A DNA stretch of 64,000 bases from Mariniradius saccharolyticus AK6 (GCF_000330725.2 NZ_AMZY02000011.1:186001-250000), one strand, 5' to 3'; positions 28,153 through 37,423 are shown, numbered from the stretch's first letter. Translations and numbers: made by a program. The notes: generated by a model not told the origin, from the sequence alone.

Positions 28153-28256
28153 CTCTTTTAAAACAAGAATTTGCAAACGTTTCGGCAGGAAATTCAACCC
28201 CAGCATTTCAAAGAATCCCTTCTTTGAAAATCTGTGTCATTCGTGGCTAAAAACAA

Positions 28257-28292
28257 TAATTCCCTCCAAAACAATCATGCCTTGGAGGGAAA
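28257..28292. terminator. Hairpin terminator after the S9 peptidase gene
   Basis: TTCCCTCCAA and TTGGAGGGAA form a 10-bp stem with a loop of about 12 bases, 67 bp past the stop of the minus-strand peptidase gene. It is followed by ATTCAGC and then a perfect TTATCCACA at 28302, copying the arrangement at 21844-21888. Confidence 0.7.
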
Positions 28293-28358
28293 TTCAGCTA
28301 CTTATCCACAAATGGCTAAGCTGCACCTGTCTCAAATCTCCTATCTCACCTCTCGAAT

Positions 28359-30782
28359 CTAGGGTCTATTCTTCACCCACTTCTCCAGCCATTGATGCTG
28401 TTCCCAAAGCGTATGTAGAATGGATTCCTTCGCTGCATAGCCATGGCTTTCGTGGGGAAGGAATACCAAACGCGTCGTAGCCCCGTGACCTTTGAGGGCG
28501 TTGTAGTAACGTTCAGATTGGATGGGGAAAGTACCGGAGTTGTTGTCGGCTTCGCCATGGATCAACAAAATCGGCGTCTTGACCTTGTTGGCGTTCATAA
28601 ACGGTGACATGACGTTGTACACATCCGGCGCCTCCCAGTAACTCCTTTGTTCATATTGGAAGCCAAATGGCGTGAGTGTCCTATTGTAGGCACCACTTCT
28701 GGCGATCCCGGCAGCAAAAAGATCTGAATGTGAAAGCAAATTGGCCGTCATAAATGCCCCGTAAGAATGACCACCGACCGCGATGCGGTTTCGATCGCCA
28801 ATACCTGTCCCAACGATGTAATCGATCGCGGCCTCCGCATTGGCCACCAATTGTTCGACAAACGAATCATTGGGCTCCTCATCGCCCTCACCCACGATCG
28901 GCATCTCCGTTTGGTCCATGATGGCATAACCCTGTGTGACCCAATAAATCGGCGACCCCCAATTGAGACGGGTAAAGGTGAATTTTGAACCGCGCACCTG
29001 TGCAGCGGTAGCGGCCGATTTGTATTCCCTCGGATAGGCCCACATTACTACGGGAAGCTGTCCGTCCTTGACAGGATCATAACCTTCAGGCGTGTAGACA
29101 ATCGCTGAAAGGTCAAGGCCATCCTTTCTTTTATATTTGACCAGGTCCTTTTTGATGCCCTTGATAGACGCATAAGGATGCTCAAATTGGGTAAGTTGGA
29201 TCGGGGCAATTCGCTTTTTGGTGTTTACCAACCAATAATTAGGTTGGATATCGGTGCTTTCCTTGATCGTCACAAATTCGGTTGCATCAGGGGCAAGGAC
29301 CTTCGACACACGCTCATAGTAAGGCGCTTTGCTTCTCCAGATAATCCGTTCGGCTTTCGTCTTGATATTGAAACCGGAGAGATAGGGCATACTGCCCTCC
29401 GGGCTGCCCCCCTCTGAGGTCATGAATACCTCTTCCCCTTTTCTCATCAACACCTGCTGTCCATAGGCATTGGTCGTGAAAACCGGATTTCCCGGGTCAT
29501 TGTAAATATCGTCCGAGGACCGCTCGATGATGACATTCCCTTTTTCCCCCGGCTTGGAAGGATTGATAACGGAGACCCGCTCTTGCCTGCTGGCAAACCA
29601 TCGCTCATTCAACAAGGCAAAGTTGTCATCCGACCAATTGATTCCACCAAAACGATAGCCGATGCTCGCCAATTTGGTCGGCTGGACAGCAAATGGCGCA
29701 TCCAACATATAGATGATTTCCCTTTCCTCCATTTTCACCTTTGGGTCGCCTCCATCTTGGGCCTCCACCCAATAGAGTGTGGCAGGTTTGTCCGCACGCC
29801 AACTGATGGACCTTGGCCCTTTCACCGTCGCATCAAAACCCGTTGGGCGTACTTCATCCAATGGGATTTGAGCCAAAGTCTTGACCTTATTGCCTTGGAT
29901 ATCCCAAATCTCGACATCATAGGGAAAACGGGAAGCCGGAACCAAATAGGAAAAAGGCCTCTTCAGAATATCCATCAAAAGGAACTTTCCGTCAGGAGAA
30001 AGATCCATGGATTTAATCATTCCGGCTGGACCGATAGGCTGTTTGTTGCCCTGCAAATCCACCAACATCAACTGTGAATCCATGAAATAGGCGAATAGTG
30101 CCTCATCATAGGGATTTGTCAACAAGTCCTGGTAAGTCCTTGAGGGTGCAGCATTTCCGGAGGTTTCCTGTACGGTCGGACCTGATGGCGCGGTCGGTGC
30201 TTTTGGCAAGCTACCACGATTGGGGTTCACTGCTTTGAGGAGGATCTTGTTATCCGGAGTCCAGGCGATGGCACCACCATACACGCCATTAACAATTTCA
30301 TCGGTCAGTTTCTTGGCCTCCAAAGTGGTCAAGTCAACAACCCAAAGGCTGATGCCCGTTGGGGTCGTGTTGGTCAGGGCAACATATTTTTCATCCTTCG
30401 AAAGGGTAAAGCCTCCAAGCCTAGGATTAGCCGGAAGTCCGGTAATCTTCTTTTCTTGGCCTCCACGGGTCATTTTGATCACCACATTCTCAAAACTACC
30501 GGAACGGCTGGGGCCGCTTGTGGCCGGATTGATGCGGAGTCCGGCGATTCTCAACTCCGGCTGCGCCAAGTCCTCGATGCTTGGATTTCCTGGACGCTCG
30601 AGCAGCATCATAAAATCACCACTGCGGCTGAAGCTGACCAATGGCGTAAGGGGCGCATTGACCAAGTCGGCAATTTCCTTCGGAGGAACTTGGTATTGAA
30701 GGGCTTCTTGCGCCATGCCTTGGACAGGAATTAAACCGGCCGCAAACAAGAACAGCGCTACGAATCGTAAGATTTTATACAT
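28359..30782 (-). CDS. S9 family prolyl oligopeptidase-type serine peptidase, exported
   Basis: The 807-residue protein has a cleavable signal (LRFVALFLFAAGLIPVQGMAQ). The N-terminal two thirds form a beta-propeller that gates the active site. The C-terminal alpha/beta-hydrolase carries the triad: Ser in GGHSYGAFMTANLL, Asp in LIHGEADNNSG and His in LPHESHGY. This is the layout of glutamyl-peptidase/dipeptidyl-peptidase-like S9 enzymes in Bacteroidota, which degrade oligopeptides in the periplasm or outside the cell. The gene appears monocistronic, with a terminator downstream and a repeat-filled spacer upstream. It contains no perfect TTATCCACA, unlike most genes of comparable size to its left. 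Confidence 0.9.
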   Translation of the reverse strand: MYKILRFVALFLFAAGLIPVQGMAQEALQYQVPPKEIADLVNAPLTPLVSFSRSGDFMMLLERPGNPSIEDLAQPELRIAGLRINPATSGPSRSGSFENVVIKMTRGGQEKKITGLPANPRLGGFTLSKDEKYVALTNTTPTGISLWVVDLTTLEAKKLTDEIVNGVYGGAIAWTPDNKILLKAVNPNRGSLPKAPTAPSGPTVQETSGNAAPSRTYQDLLTNPYDEALFAYFMDSQLMLVDLQGNKQPIGPAGMIKSMDLSPDGKFLLMDILKRPFSYLVPASRFPYDVEIWDIQGNKVKTLAQIPLDEVRPTGFDATVKGPRSISWRADKPATLYWVEAQDGGDPKVKMEEREIIYMLDAPFAVQPTKLASIGYRFGGINWSDDNFALLNERWFASRQERVSVINPSKPGEKGNVIIERSSDDIYNDPGNPVFTTNAYGQQVLMRKGEEVFMTSEGGSPEGSMPYLSGFNIKTKAERIIWRSKAPYYERVSKVLAPDATEFVTIKESTDIQPNYWLVNTKKRIAPIQLTQFEHPYASIKGIKKDLVKYKRKDGLDLSAIVYTPEGYDPVKDGQLPVVMWAYPREYKSAATAAQVRGSKFTFTRLNWGSPIYWVTQGYAIMDQTEMPIVGEGDEEPNDSFVEQLVANAEAAIDYIVGTGIGDRNRIAVGGHSYGAFMTANLLSHSDLFAAGIARSGAYNRTLTPFGFQYEQRSYWEAPDVYNVMSPFMNANKVKTPILLIHGEADNNSGTFPIQSERYYNALKGHGATTRLVFLPHESHGYAAKESILHTLWEQHQWLEKWVKNRP

Positions 30783-30989
30783 GGTTTAGCTGATTTAGGT
30801 GTAGAACAGCTCAAAATAAGGAATCCTACCTGAATCTGCGTTTACCTTTAGGCCCATTGGTCGGAAAAAGTGTACGGTAGGCGAAAATCCACGTCTAGGG
30901 AGTTTCATTCATTTCTATCAACAGCAGAAGCTTTTGGCATCATTGGAAGTTCGCTTTAGAAAAAATAAGCAAGCCGGAAGACCTCCCCC

Positions 30990-31381
30990 AATCTGTAAAA
31001 ATCTGCGTCATCTGTGGTGAAACAAATAAACCACAGATTGCACAGATGAACACGGATAAACACTTAATCCGAAGGTTGTACCATCGAATTGCGGTGTCTT
31101 CATTTCCAACAAACAGATTCAAATCACATAATTCTAAGAATCCAATCTGTGAAAATCTGCGTCATCTGTGGTGAAATAAATAAACCACAGATTGCACAGA
31201 TGAGCTCGGAAAAATGATTTATCCGAAGGTTATGCTATCGCATTGCTGTGTCTCTATTTCCAACGAACAGATTCAAATCACATAATTCTAAGAATCCAAT
31301 CTGTGAAAATCTGCGTCATCTGTGGTAAAAATTATTGAACCACAGGTTTCACAGATCAACACAGATAATTTGTGTGGATAA
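30990..31381. repeat. CTGTG-family array between the S9 peptidase and gldJ genes, ending in a DnaA box
   Basis: Three units at about 30990-31060, 31143-31210 and 31296-31369 carry ATCTGCGTCATCTGTGG left arms. The linkers between them share CAAATCACATAATTCTAAGA. The last arm runs through ACAGATAATTTGTGTGGATA into a perfect TTATCCACA on the minus strand (31373-31381), which is the right-most member of the DnaA-box cluster. The stretch 30783-30989 shows nothing else. Confidence 0.83.
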
Positions 31382-31417
31382 CTGCGACGCCACGTAAGAT
31401 TTTGGATAGAAAACACA

Positions 31418-31445
31418 AAAAAAGGAGCCCTTTTGGGACCCCTTC
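31418..31445 (-). terminator. Rho-independent terminator of gldJ
   Basis: On the minus strand, AAGGGGTCCC pairs with GGGCTCCTTT around an AAAA loop, with one mismatch, and is followed by a run of T. It lies 24 bp past the gldJ stop. Confidence 0.7.
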
Positions 31446-31468
31446 TACATTTAACCAAATACTAAAAT

Positions 31469-32692
31469 TTACTTTCCGTTTGCTCCGATCGAAATCATCG
31501 CACACCTGAATCCCAAGTGGTTGGCGGATGAATCTTGGTGCATAAATCTTCTTGTACCTGGGGCAAGCCAATAGGCCATATCTCTCCAAGAACCGCCTTT
31601 GTACACGCGGTAGTTGTCATCGATCATAGTCGTAGCGTATGTCTCTTCCTCGTCAAAGATACCATCCTTCCTCAATGGGTTGAGGTCATCAAAGTCCTGA
31701 TAGGAAAGCGGTCTGTACACGTCTTGTACCCACTCGTTGACGTTTCCGGCCATATTGTACAAGCCGAAGTCATTTGGTGGGAAGTCATATACGTTGGTCG
31801 GGATGATTTCGCCGTCATTGGTTCTGCTACCTGCAATACCGGCATAGTCACCACGGCCACGCTTGAAGTTGGCCAAGAAGTCACCTTGCTTGCCTTTTCT
31901 CTTCACGTTGTAGGGATTCCTTACGCCTCTACCATCCCAGGGATAGATCCTTCCAAACTCTTGGTTCTCATCCATATACTGTACACCAATCATGGCTTTG
32001 GCAGCATATTCCCATTCAGCTTCGCTTGGAAGTCTGTATTCTGCGAATGCCACACCGCGCTCGATCAACTGATTTTTGGTCAAGGAACTGTCCAGTTTAT
32101 TTCTTTCCCTCGTCAGGTTGGACACAAACTCCGTTCTCCACTTGGCGTAAACGTTAGCTTGGTTCCAGGATACACCCGCAACAGGGTAGAAGTTGAAGCC
32201 TGGGAATCTGAAGTAGTACGTATCATATACGTCATTGTAAGACAATACGCCAGCCCAAACGCCTTCACGTGGTTCAAGTTTCTTGATGGAGTCTGCACTT
32301 ACCTGCTTTTTCATGTAAAACAAAAACTCCCTGTAGTCATTGTTGGAGATCTCTGTTTCATCCATAAAAAAGGAGGCAATCGTAACTGTTCTTTCTGCGT
32401 TGTCGCGGAAAGCCATCACATCCTGTTCCTGTGAACCCAATACGGCGCGTCCACCTTGGATGTATTTCAGGTTGGGACCGATTTCCTGCTTGGCCAAGCG
32501 TGTCACTTGGAAGTTGGTACTGTCCTTATCGCTGAAACTGTATTCCGCTCCTGTCGTGGGGCTAGCCTTTCCCGGCTTGGCCGCTGTGCGTCTGCCGTAG
32601 CCCGGGGTTTTGTTACATGAGGATAACGCTGAGCCGACTACAATCATCGCGGCAGCCAAAATCAATCCTGTTTTATTCTGTGCAAAAGCCAT
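31469..32692 (-). CDS. gldJ: GldJ-like gliding/type IX secretion lipoprotein (SUMF1 fold)
   Basis: The 407-residue protein has a signal with lipobox (VGSALSSC) and a formylglycine-generating-enzyme-like (SUMF1) domain: IQGGRAVLGSQEQDVMAFRDN, SFFMDETEISNNDYREF, YRLPSEAEWEYAAKAM, YNMAGNVNEWVQDVY and NHLGFRCAM. In Bacteroidota, such lipoproteins (GldJ, GldK) are outer-membrane-associated parts of the gliding motor and type IX secretion machinery. The EQDVM stretch and the absence of gldL/M/N neighbours favour GldJ over GldK, but I am not certain. The catalytic Cys pair of true SUMF1 enzymes is not apparent, as expected for a structural role. The gene is followed by its own terminator. Confidence 0.75.
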   Translation of the reverse strand: MAFAQNKTGLILAAAMIVVGSALSSCNKTPGYGRRTAAKPGKASPTTGAEYSFSDKDSTNFQVTRLAKQEIGPNLKYIQGGRAVLGSQEQDVMAFRDNAERTVTIASFFMDETEISNNDYREFLFYMKKQVSADSIKKLEPREGVWAGVLSYNDVYDTYYFRFPGFNFYPVAGVSWNQANVYAKWRTEFVSNLTRERNKLDSSLTKNQLIERGVAFAEYRLPSEAEWEYAAKAMIGVQYMDENQEFGRIYPWDGRGVRNPYNVKRKGKQGDFLANFKRGRGDYAGIAGSRTNDGEIIPTNVYDFPPNDFGLYNMAGNVNEWVQDVYRPLSYQDFDDLNPLRKDGIFDEEETYATTMIDDNYRVYKGGSWRDMAYWLAPGTRRFMHQDSSANHLGFRCAMISIGANGK

Positions 32693-32870
32693 AATTCATT
32701 CGTTTTTTAGGCAACAATAGAACGCTAATATATAATCAATCATATTTGAATCACAACAATTTTTTTCGCTCCCAGTTTTCAGAAAATGGCCTTTTTTGCG
32801 CTTTGGAACGAAATACTGCAATTAATTTTTGGGGAAAAGCAAAAATGTCTGGATTAAAAATTTTCAACTT

Positions 32871-35800
32871 TTATGAAAATTTCATCTGCTCCAACCATTT
32901 TTTCGCTTTGGCGATGCTGTTTACCTCACTGATTACGAGGATCAAGCGGTTTTTGACCTCTTTGATTTTACAATACCTTCCTTGGGTTTGTATAAACGCC
33001 AAAATCCTGCCAAAGGTATCGGATTTAAAGTATTTTTCTCTCTCGGGTGCCACAAAATAGCATTTCATGACCTGTCCTTTCACCACCAGCTTTTCAAAAC
33101 CCAGCTCCTCGGCTATCCAACGTAGACGGACCGTCTCAAACAAATCCTCCACCACCTTGGGCACAGGGCCAAAACGATCGCGCATAGACTCCATGAATTT
33201 TTGAAGGTCTTCTTCCTTTTTGATATTGTCCAATTTGGAATAAAGGCTCAAGCGCTCGGAAATATTGCTGACATAGGTCTCTGGTATCAGAAGCTCCAAA
33301 TCGGTCTCGATCACGCAATCTTGGACCAAAACCTCCACCTTTTCCTTGAGGTCCACTTCAAACAGATAGGCAAACTCATTCTCCTTCAATTCCTGTACTG
33401 CCTCATCCAATATCTTGTGGTACATCTCAAACCCCAAGTCCGTAATGAATCCTGACTGTTCAGCGCCGAGAAGATTGCCCGCACCGCGGATATCCAAGTC
33501 CCGCATGGCGACTTTGAAGCCATCGCCCAAGTCCGAAAACTCCTCCAAAGTCTGCAAACGCTTCCTCGCCTCGGGCGTCAACCCAGATGTCGGCGTTGTC
33601 AAGAGGTAGCAAAAAGCCTTCTTGTTGGAGCGCCCGACTCGGCCGCGCATTTGGTGCAAGTCGCTCAGGCCAAACATGTGGGCACGGTTGATGATGATGG
33701 TGTTGGCATTGGGGATGTCGAGACCGGATTCGATGATATTGGTGGATACCAGCACATCATATTCACCTTCGATGAACTTGACCATGATGTTTTCGAGCTT
33801 CTGTCCATCCATCTGTCCGTGTGCCGCAGCCACGCGGGCGTCCGGAACCAAGCGAAGGATGAGGTTGGCTATCGAGTCAATCTCCCCGACGCGGTTGTGG
33901 ACAAAGAAAACCTGCCCCCCGCGCCTCAGTTCATAGGCAATCGCGTCGCGGATGACTTCTTCGCGGAAAGTATGTATTTCGGTCGTGACAGGCTGTCGAT
34001 TTGCCGGCGGCGTAGCTATCACGGACAAATCCCGTGCGCCCATGAGTGAAAAATGCAAGGTTCTTGGAATCGGCGTGGCCGTAAGGGTCAACACGTCCAC
34101 ATTGACCTTCATCTCCTTGAGTTGATCCTTGACCTTGACGCCAAACTTCTGCTCTTCGTCGATGACCAAGAGGCCAAGGTCCTTGAATTTGACGTCTTTA
34201 TTGACAATCCGATGGGTACCGATCAAGATGTCGATCTCTCCGGAAGCCACTTTGGCGGTGATGTCCTTGATCTCTTTCGCTGTGCGGAACCGGTTGATAT
34301 AGTCTACTACGACCGGGAAACCTTTGAGACGCTCGCTGAAGGTATGGAAATGCTGCATCGCCAAAATCGTTGTGGGAACCAATACAGCTACTTGCTTTCG
34401 ATCATTGAGGGCCTTGAAGGCCGCGCGGATCGCCACTTCTGTCTTCCCAAAACCCACGTCGCCACAGACCAACCTGTCCATTGGATACTGTTTTTCCATA
34501 TCAGCCTTCACATCTGCCGTGGCCAGGGCTTGGTCAGGTGTATCTTCAAAGACGAAGGAACTCTCCAACTCCACCTGCAGCACCGAATCAGGCGAAAAGC
34601 GGAATCCCGGAGCGCCTTTCCGCTTGGCATACAAGGCTATTAGATCCTTGGCAATGTCTTTGACCTTACTTTTGACCTTCCGCTTCTTGTTTTCCCACTC
34701 AGGGCTGCCAAGTTTTGACATGCTGGGCAAGGTACCTTCCTGGCCAGAGTATTTGGAGATTTTGTGCAGGGAATGGATGTTGACAAAAAGCAGGTCATCA
34801 TCCCTGAATACCAACCTGACTGCTTCCTGCCATTTACCATGCACGTCTACCTTTTCCAATCCGGCAAACCGCCCGACTCCATAATCTATATGCACGATAA
34901 AATCCCCCGGCTGAAGTGTCCGCAATTCACGTAACGTAAGCGCTTTGGACTTGCTGGACTTGGACTTGGTTTTGTAGCGGTGGAAGCGCTCAAAAATCTG
35001 ATGGTCCGTGTAGCAGGCGACCTGTAAGGTCTTATCGACGAAGCCTTCCCGGAGACTTATTTGGAGGTATTGTACCTGCAGGGTGGGATCGAGTTCTCGG
35101 AATATATTCTCGAGTCTGTGTAGTTGCTTTTCACTTTCCGAGCATACAATGTTCAACAAACCCTTGTTTCCGTTTTCGTGCAGGTTTTGGACGAGGAGGT
35201 CAAAGTTCTTGTTGAAAGAAGGCTGCGGCTGTGCGTCAAAACTGCAAAGCTGTGCGTTTTTCAGATAAAACTTGTGACCGAATTCCACACGCTTGAACGG
35301 TTGCAGAAGTTCTGAAAATGAATCGGCATCGTCAAAAAGATCCTCTGGTTTCAGCAGCAGCTTTTTGTTGGCAGTATTCGAGATGATCTGGTCAAACTGC
35401 GCTTGGGCTTTGAGGAAGTTTTCCTCAATGATGTCAAGTGTGAATTGGAAATCCTTGAACCAAACTGTAGTGCCTTCCGGCAAAAAGCCCATAAAGGACT
35501 GACGCTGTTCCTGCAGCAACTTGGTCTGTACGTTGGGAATCAGGTTGATTTCAGGAATGCTCTCGAGGGAAAGTTGGCTTTCCGGATCAAAGGTCCTGAT
35601 GCTTTCGATTTCCTTGCCAAACAACTCCAATCGGTAGGGAAGCTCATTGGCATAGGAAAACACATCCAATATCCCACCACGGATGGCAAACTGTCCGGGT
35701 TCGTAGACAAAATCGGTTTTTTCAAAGTCATAAGTACTGAGCAATTCCTCAATAAACTCCAAGTCTACTTTTTCACCCACCGCTGCTTTGAACGTGTTTT

Positions 35801-36224
35801 CCTTCAGCGAGCGCTTGTTGATGACTTTTTCGTACAATGCCTCCCCATACGTCACGATGATGGGATGCTTGGTATCCTGACTCAGGATCTTGTTGAGGAT
35901 CTCCGCACGCTGAAGGACGTTGGCATTTTCGACCTCGTCATAGTGGTAGGGTCTTTTGTAGCTGGAAGGGAAAAAGTACGTACTTCCATCCCCGAGAAGT
36001 TCCACAAGGTCGTTGTTGATGTAGGCGGCCTCCTCTTTGTCATGGGCAATCAACAGGTGACAGCCCTTTGCCTCCTTATATACCGAGGAAAACACCACCA
36101 TGTCCAAACTCCCCGCCAATCCTTTCATCTGGAAATCCTGCTTGCCTGCGCTTTTCAGCTGCTGGGAAAACGTCAGAATAAACGGGTCTTTTTCGTAGAG
36201 TGAAAGAAACGCTGCTTTGTCCAA
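32871..36224 (-). CDS. mfd: Transcription-repair coupling factor
   Basis: The 1117-residue protein displays the Mfd order: a UvrB-like N-terminal region (FFPSSYKRPYHYDEVEN), the RNA-polymerase-interacting domain (LQPGDFIVHIDYGVGRFAGLEK), and RecG-like translocase motifs: Walker A LVCGDVGFGKTEVAIRAAF, LLVIDEEQKFGVKVK, LTATPIPRTL and MRGRVGRSNKKAFCYLL. A C-terminal TRCF domain follows (LELLIPETYVSNISERLSLY). It frees stalled RNA polymerase from lesions and recruits UvrA. The start codon is TTG at 36224; I see no upstream in-frame ATG that fits better. It lies 178 bp upstream of gldJ on the same strand and is divergent from the oxidase subunit III-like gene. Confidence 0.96.
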   Translation of the reverse strand: MDKAAFLSLYEKDPFILTFSQQLKSAGKQDFQMKGLAGSLDMVVFSSVYKEAKGCHLLIAHDKEEAAYINNDLVELLGDGSTYFFPSSYKRPYHYDEVENANVLQRAEILNKILSQDTKHPIIVTYGEALYEKVINKRSLKENTFKAAVGEKVDLEFIEELLSTYDFEKTDFVYEPGQFAIRGGILDVFSYANELPYRLELFGKEIESIRTFDPESQLSLESIPEINLIPNVQTKLLQEQRQSFMGFLPEGTTVWFKDFQFTLDIIEENFLKAQAQFDQIISNTANKKLLLKPEDLFDDADSFSELLQPFKRVEFGHKFYLKNAQLCSFDAQPQPSFNKNFDLLVQNLHENGNKGLLNIVCSESEKQLHRLENIFRELDPTLQVQYLQISLREGFVDKTLQVACYTDHQIFERFHRYKTKSKSSKSKALTLRELRTLQPGDFIVHIDYGVGRFAGLEKVDVHGKWQEAVRLVFRDDDLLFVNIHSLHKISKYSGQEGTLPSMSKLGSPEWENKKRKVKSKVKDIAKDLIALYAKRKGAPGFRFSPDSVLQVELESSFVFEDTPDQALATADVKADMEKQYPMDRLVCGDVGFGKTEVAIRAAFKALNDRKQVAVLVPTTILAMQHFHTFSERLKGFPVVVDYINRFRTAKEIKDITAKVASGEIDILIGTHRIVNKDVKFKDLGLLVIDEEQKFGVKVKDQLKEMKVNVDVLTLTATPIPRTLHFSLMGARDLSVIATPPANRQPVTTEIHTFREEVIRDAIAYELRRGGQVFFVHNRVGEIDSIANLILRLVPDARVAAAHGQMDGQKLENIMVKFIEGEYDVLVSTNIIESGLDIPNANTIIINRAHMFGLSDLHQMRGRVGRSNKKAFCYLLTTPTSGLTPEARKRLQTLEEFSDLGDGFKVAMRDLDIRGAGNLLGAEQSGFITDLGFEMYHKILDEAVQELKENEFAYLFEVDLKEKVEVLVQDCVIETDLELLIPETYVSNISERLSLYSKLDNIKKEEDLQKFMESMRDRFGPVPKVVEDLFETVRLRWIAEELGFEKLVVKGQVMKCYFVAPEREKYFKSDTFGRILAFIQTQGRYCKIKEVKNRLILVISEVNSIAKAKKWLEQMKFS

Positions 36225-36252
36225 AGTAAAGGGGGACTTGGTGAAGAAGGCA

Positions 36253-36260
36253 CAAAGGTA
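36253..36260 (-). promoter_or_regulatory. Candidate -7 element of mfd
   Basis: On the minus strand, TACCTTTG matches the Bacteroidota -7 consensus TAnnTTTG exactly and lies 28 bp upstream of the TTG start. No clear TTG -33 element is seen at the normal distance, so support is moderate. Confidence 0.35.
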
Positions 36261-36367
36261 GGAAAATGATCTCTATTCCTTTTTGCCTCCGCGATTATCA
36301 AATTGTCTTGCTTCCCCTGAACCTTGAGGGCCGATAAATGTTTACTTTTTCTAGAAGTTGAAAAAAA

Positions 36368-36976
36368 ATGGTCAAGACCAAGGAAAACCTGCTACAGAGA
36401 ATCGAAAAAATGCATCCCTACCAAACCCTCATGTACTTGGGGATGCTGGGAAGCGGTTTGATTTTTCTATTCATGACAGTAGGATTTCTCGCCTCCAATA
36501 CCGAGCTGCTGCAACAAAATGGCTACAAAATACCCCGTTCGTTTATCATTGGCACCTTTGTGCTTTTGATCAGCGGGTTTACGGTATCAAAGTTGATCGT
36601 GTACTTCAGGGATGAAAAGATCGAGAAGCTGCGCAACTATATGGCTTGGACATTTGTGTTGGGCTTGGTTTTTACCCTTTTTCAGTTTTTGGGCTGGAAA
36701 GAACTGAGTGAAATGGGTGTGGACTTTTCGGGCTTTCCGAGTGGCAGTTTTCTATATGTCTTGAGTGGCATACATCTTTTCCACTTGTTGGGCGCTATGG
36801 TGTTTTCGTTGATTATGTTGTTCCAATACCGACAGAAGAGTGCCGACGAAGTCCAACAGCTCATTTTGCTTACCAATCCATTTGAAAAAATGCGGATCAA
36901 ACTCTTTATGGATTATTGGCATTTCATGGATTTGATCTGGTTGGTACTGTTTTTGATTTTCGTTTTGACCTTTTGA
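36368..36976 (+). CDS. Cytochrome c oxidase subunit III-like protein
   Basis: The 202-residue protein has five hydrophobic helices and ends with the conserved subunit III pattern: YVLSGIHLFHLLGAMVF, then FMDYWHFMDLIWLVLFLIF. These His- and Glu/Asp-containing helices are typical of heme-copper oxidase subunit III. It is shorter than seven-helix subunit III, as in the Bacteroidota CoxP-like form. There is no oxidase operon around it, so it may be an orphan subunit or an assembly helper. The next gene starts 6 bp downstream. Confidence 0.8.
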   Translation: MVKTKENLLQRIEKMHPYQTLMYLGMLGSGLIFLFMTVGFLASNTELLQQNGYKIPRSFIIGTFVLLISGFTVSKLIVYFRDEKIEKLRNYMAWTFVLGLVFTLFQFLGWKELSEMGVDFSGFPSGSFLYVLSGIHLFHLLGAMVFSLIMLFQYRQKSADEVQQLILLTNPFEKMRIKLFMDYWHFMDLIWLVLFLIFVLTF

Positions 36977-36982
36977 TGCGTC

Positions 36983-37423
36983 ATGAAAATAAACATCAAA
37001 ACCAGAGTCGAACAGGAATACCTTTCGGTGAAGCAAGGGTTCAATAAGGACTTGTTCCTGAAGTTAAACCCTCCGTTTCCGCCTGTCAAATTGCTACGGT
37101 TTGACGGCTGTAGGAGGGGAGACACAGTGAGCTTAGAGTTGAACTTTATTTTTTTCAAGCAAACTTGGACGAGTATTATTACGTCCGACAGGACTGATGA
37201 CAAAGAATTTTTCTTTGTGGATGAGGGAAAAAAGCTTCCATTTTTTCTGCGATTTTGGAAGCATAAGCACCGAGTCATCCGGGAGGAATCCGGCTCAACC
37301 ATTGTGGACGAAATCAATTTTTCTGCCCGATTGAAAATCCTCAGCCCATTGCTGTATCCGGTATTGTATGCCCAGTTTTGGTACAGGAAACCGATCTACA
37401 AAAAAATCTTCCGCAAGCGCTAG
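36983..37423 (+). CDS. SRPBCC/START-fold-like protein
   Basis: The 146-residue protein begins with a basic beta-rich segment (MKINIKTRVEQEYLSVKQGF) and continues with KLLRFDGCRRGDTVSLELNF and STIVDEINFSA, which resemble the ligand-binding SRPBCC fold (family recalled, not certain). It has no signal peptide. It follows the oxidase subunit III-like gene by 6 bp and is probably cotranscribed. Its 3' end overlaps the end of the convergent Fur-family gene by 4 bp. Ligand and role are unknown. Confidence 0.7.
   Translation: MKINIKTRVEQEYLSVKQGFNKDLFLKLNPPFPPVKLLRFDGCRRGDTVSLELNFIFFKQTWTSIITSDRTDDKEFFFVDEGKKLPFFLRFWKHKHRVIREESGSTIVDEINFSARLKILSPLLYPVLYAQFWYRKPIYKKIFRKR

Larger units (their letters stand above)
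249..31381. other. Extended cluster of 32 perfect DnaA boxes (TTATCCACA)
   Basis: Perfect 9-mers reading on the plus strand start at 249, 2657, 2768, 4599, 5247, 6470, 7363, 8113, 11240, 13582, 13717, 15070, 16882, 20955, 21880 and 28302. Copies reading on the minus strand occupy the nine bases from 1382, 2541, 3378, 4030, 5424, 7998, 10428, 14377, 18404, 18717, 20416, 21403, 21778, 26160, 28144 and 31373. Twenty-two lie in coding sequence and ten in spacers. The base 3' of the box is T in 20 of 32, and the base 5' is usually G or C. Only one further perfect copy exists in the rest of the window, at 54394. The 9-mer is the consensus DnaA box, and the count was made by eye. Function as a DnaA-binding reservoir is inferred. 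Confidence 0.8.

Noticed and set aside
249-31381. TTATCCACA as a DNA-uptake or chromosome-segregation (KOPS/Chi-like) word
   Set aside because: Such words are spread over the whole chromosome, and KOPS and Chi are strand-biased. Here the density falls from 32 to 1 between the halves of the window and both strands are used equally. A whole-genome count would settle it.
31469-32692. Active formylglycine-generating enzyme
   Set aside because: The catalytic Cys pair is not apparent, and the lipobox and EQDVM motif fit GldJ/GldK structural lipoproteins better.
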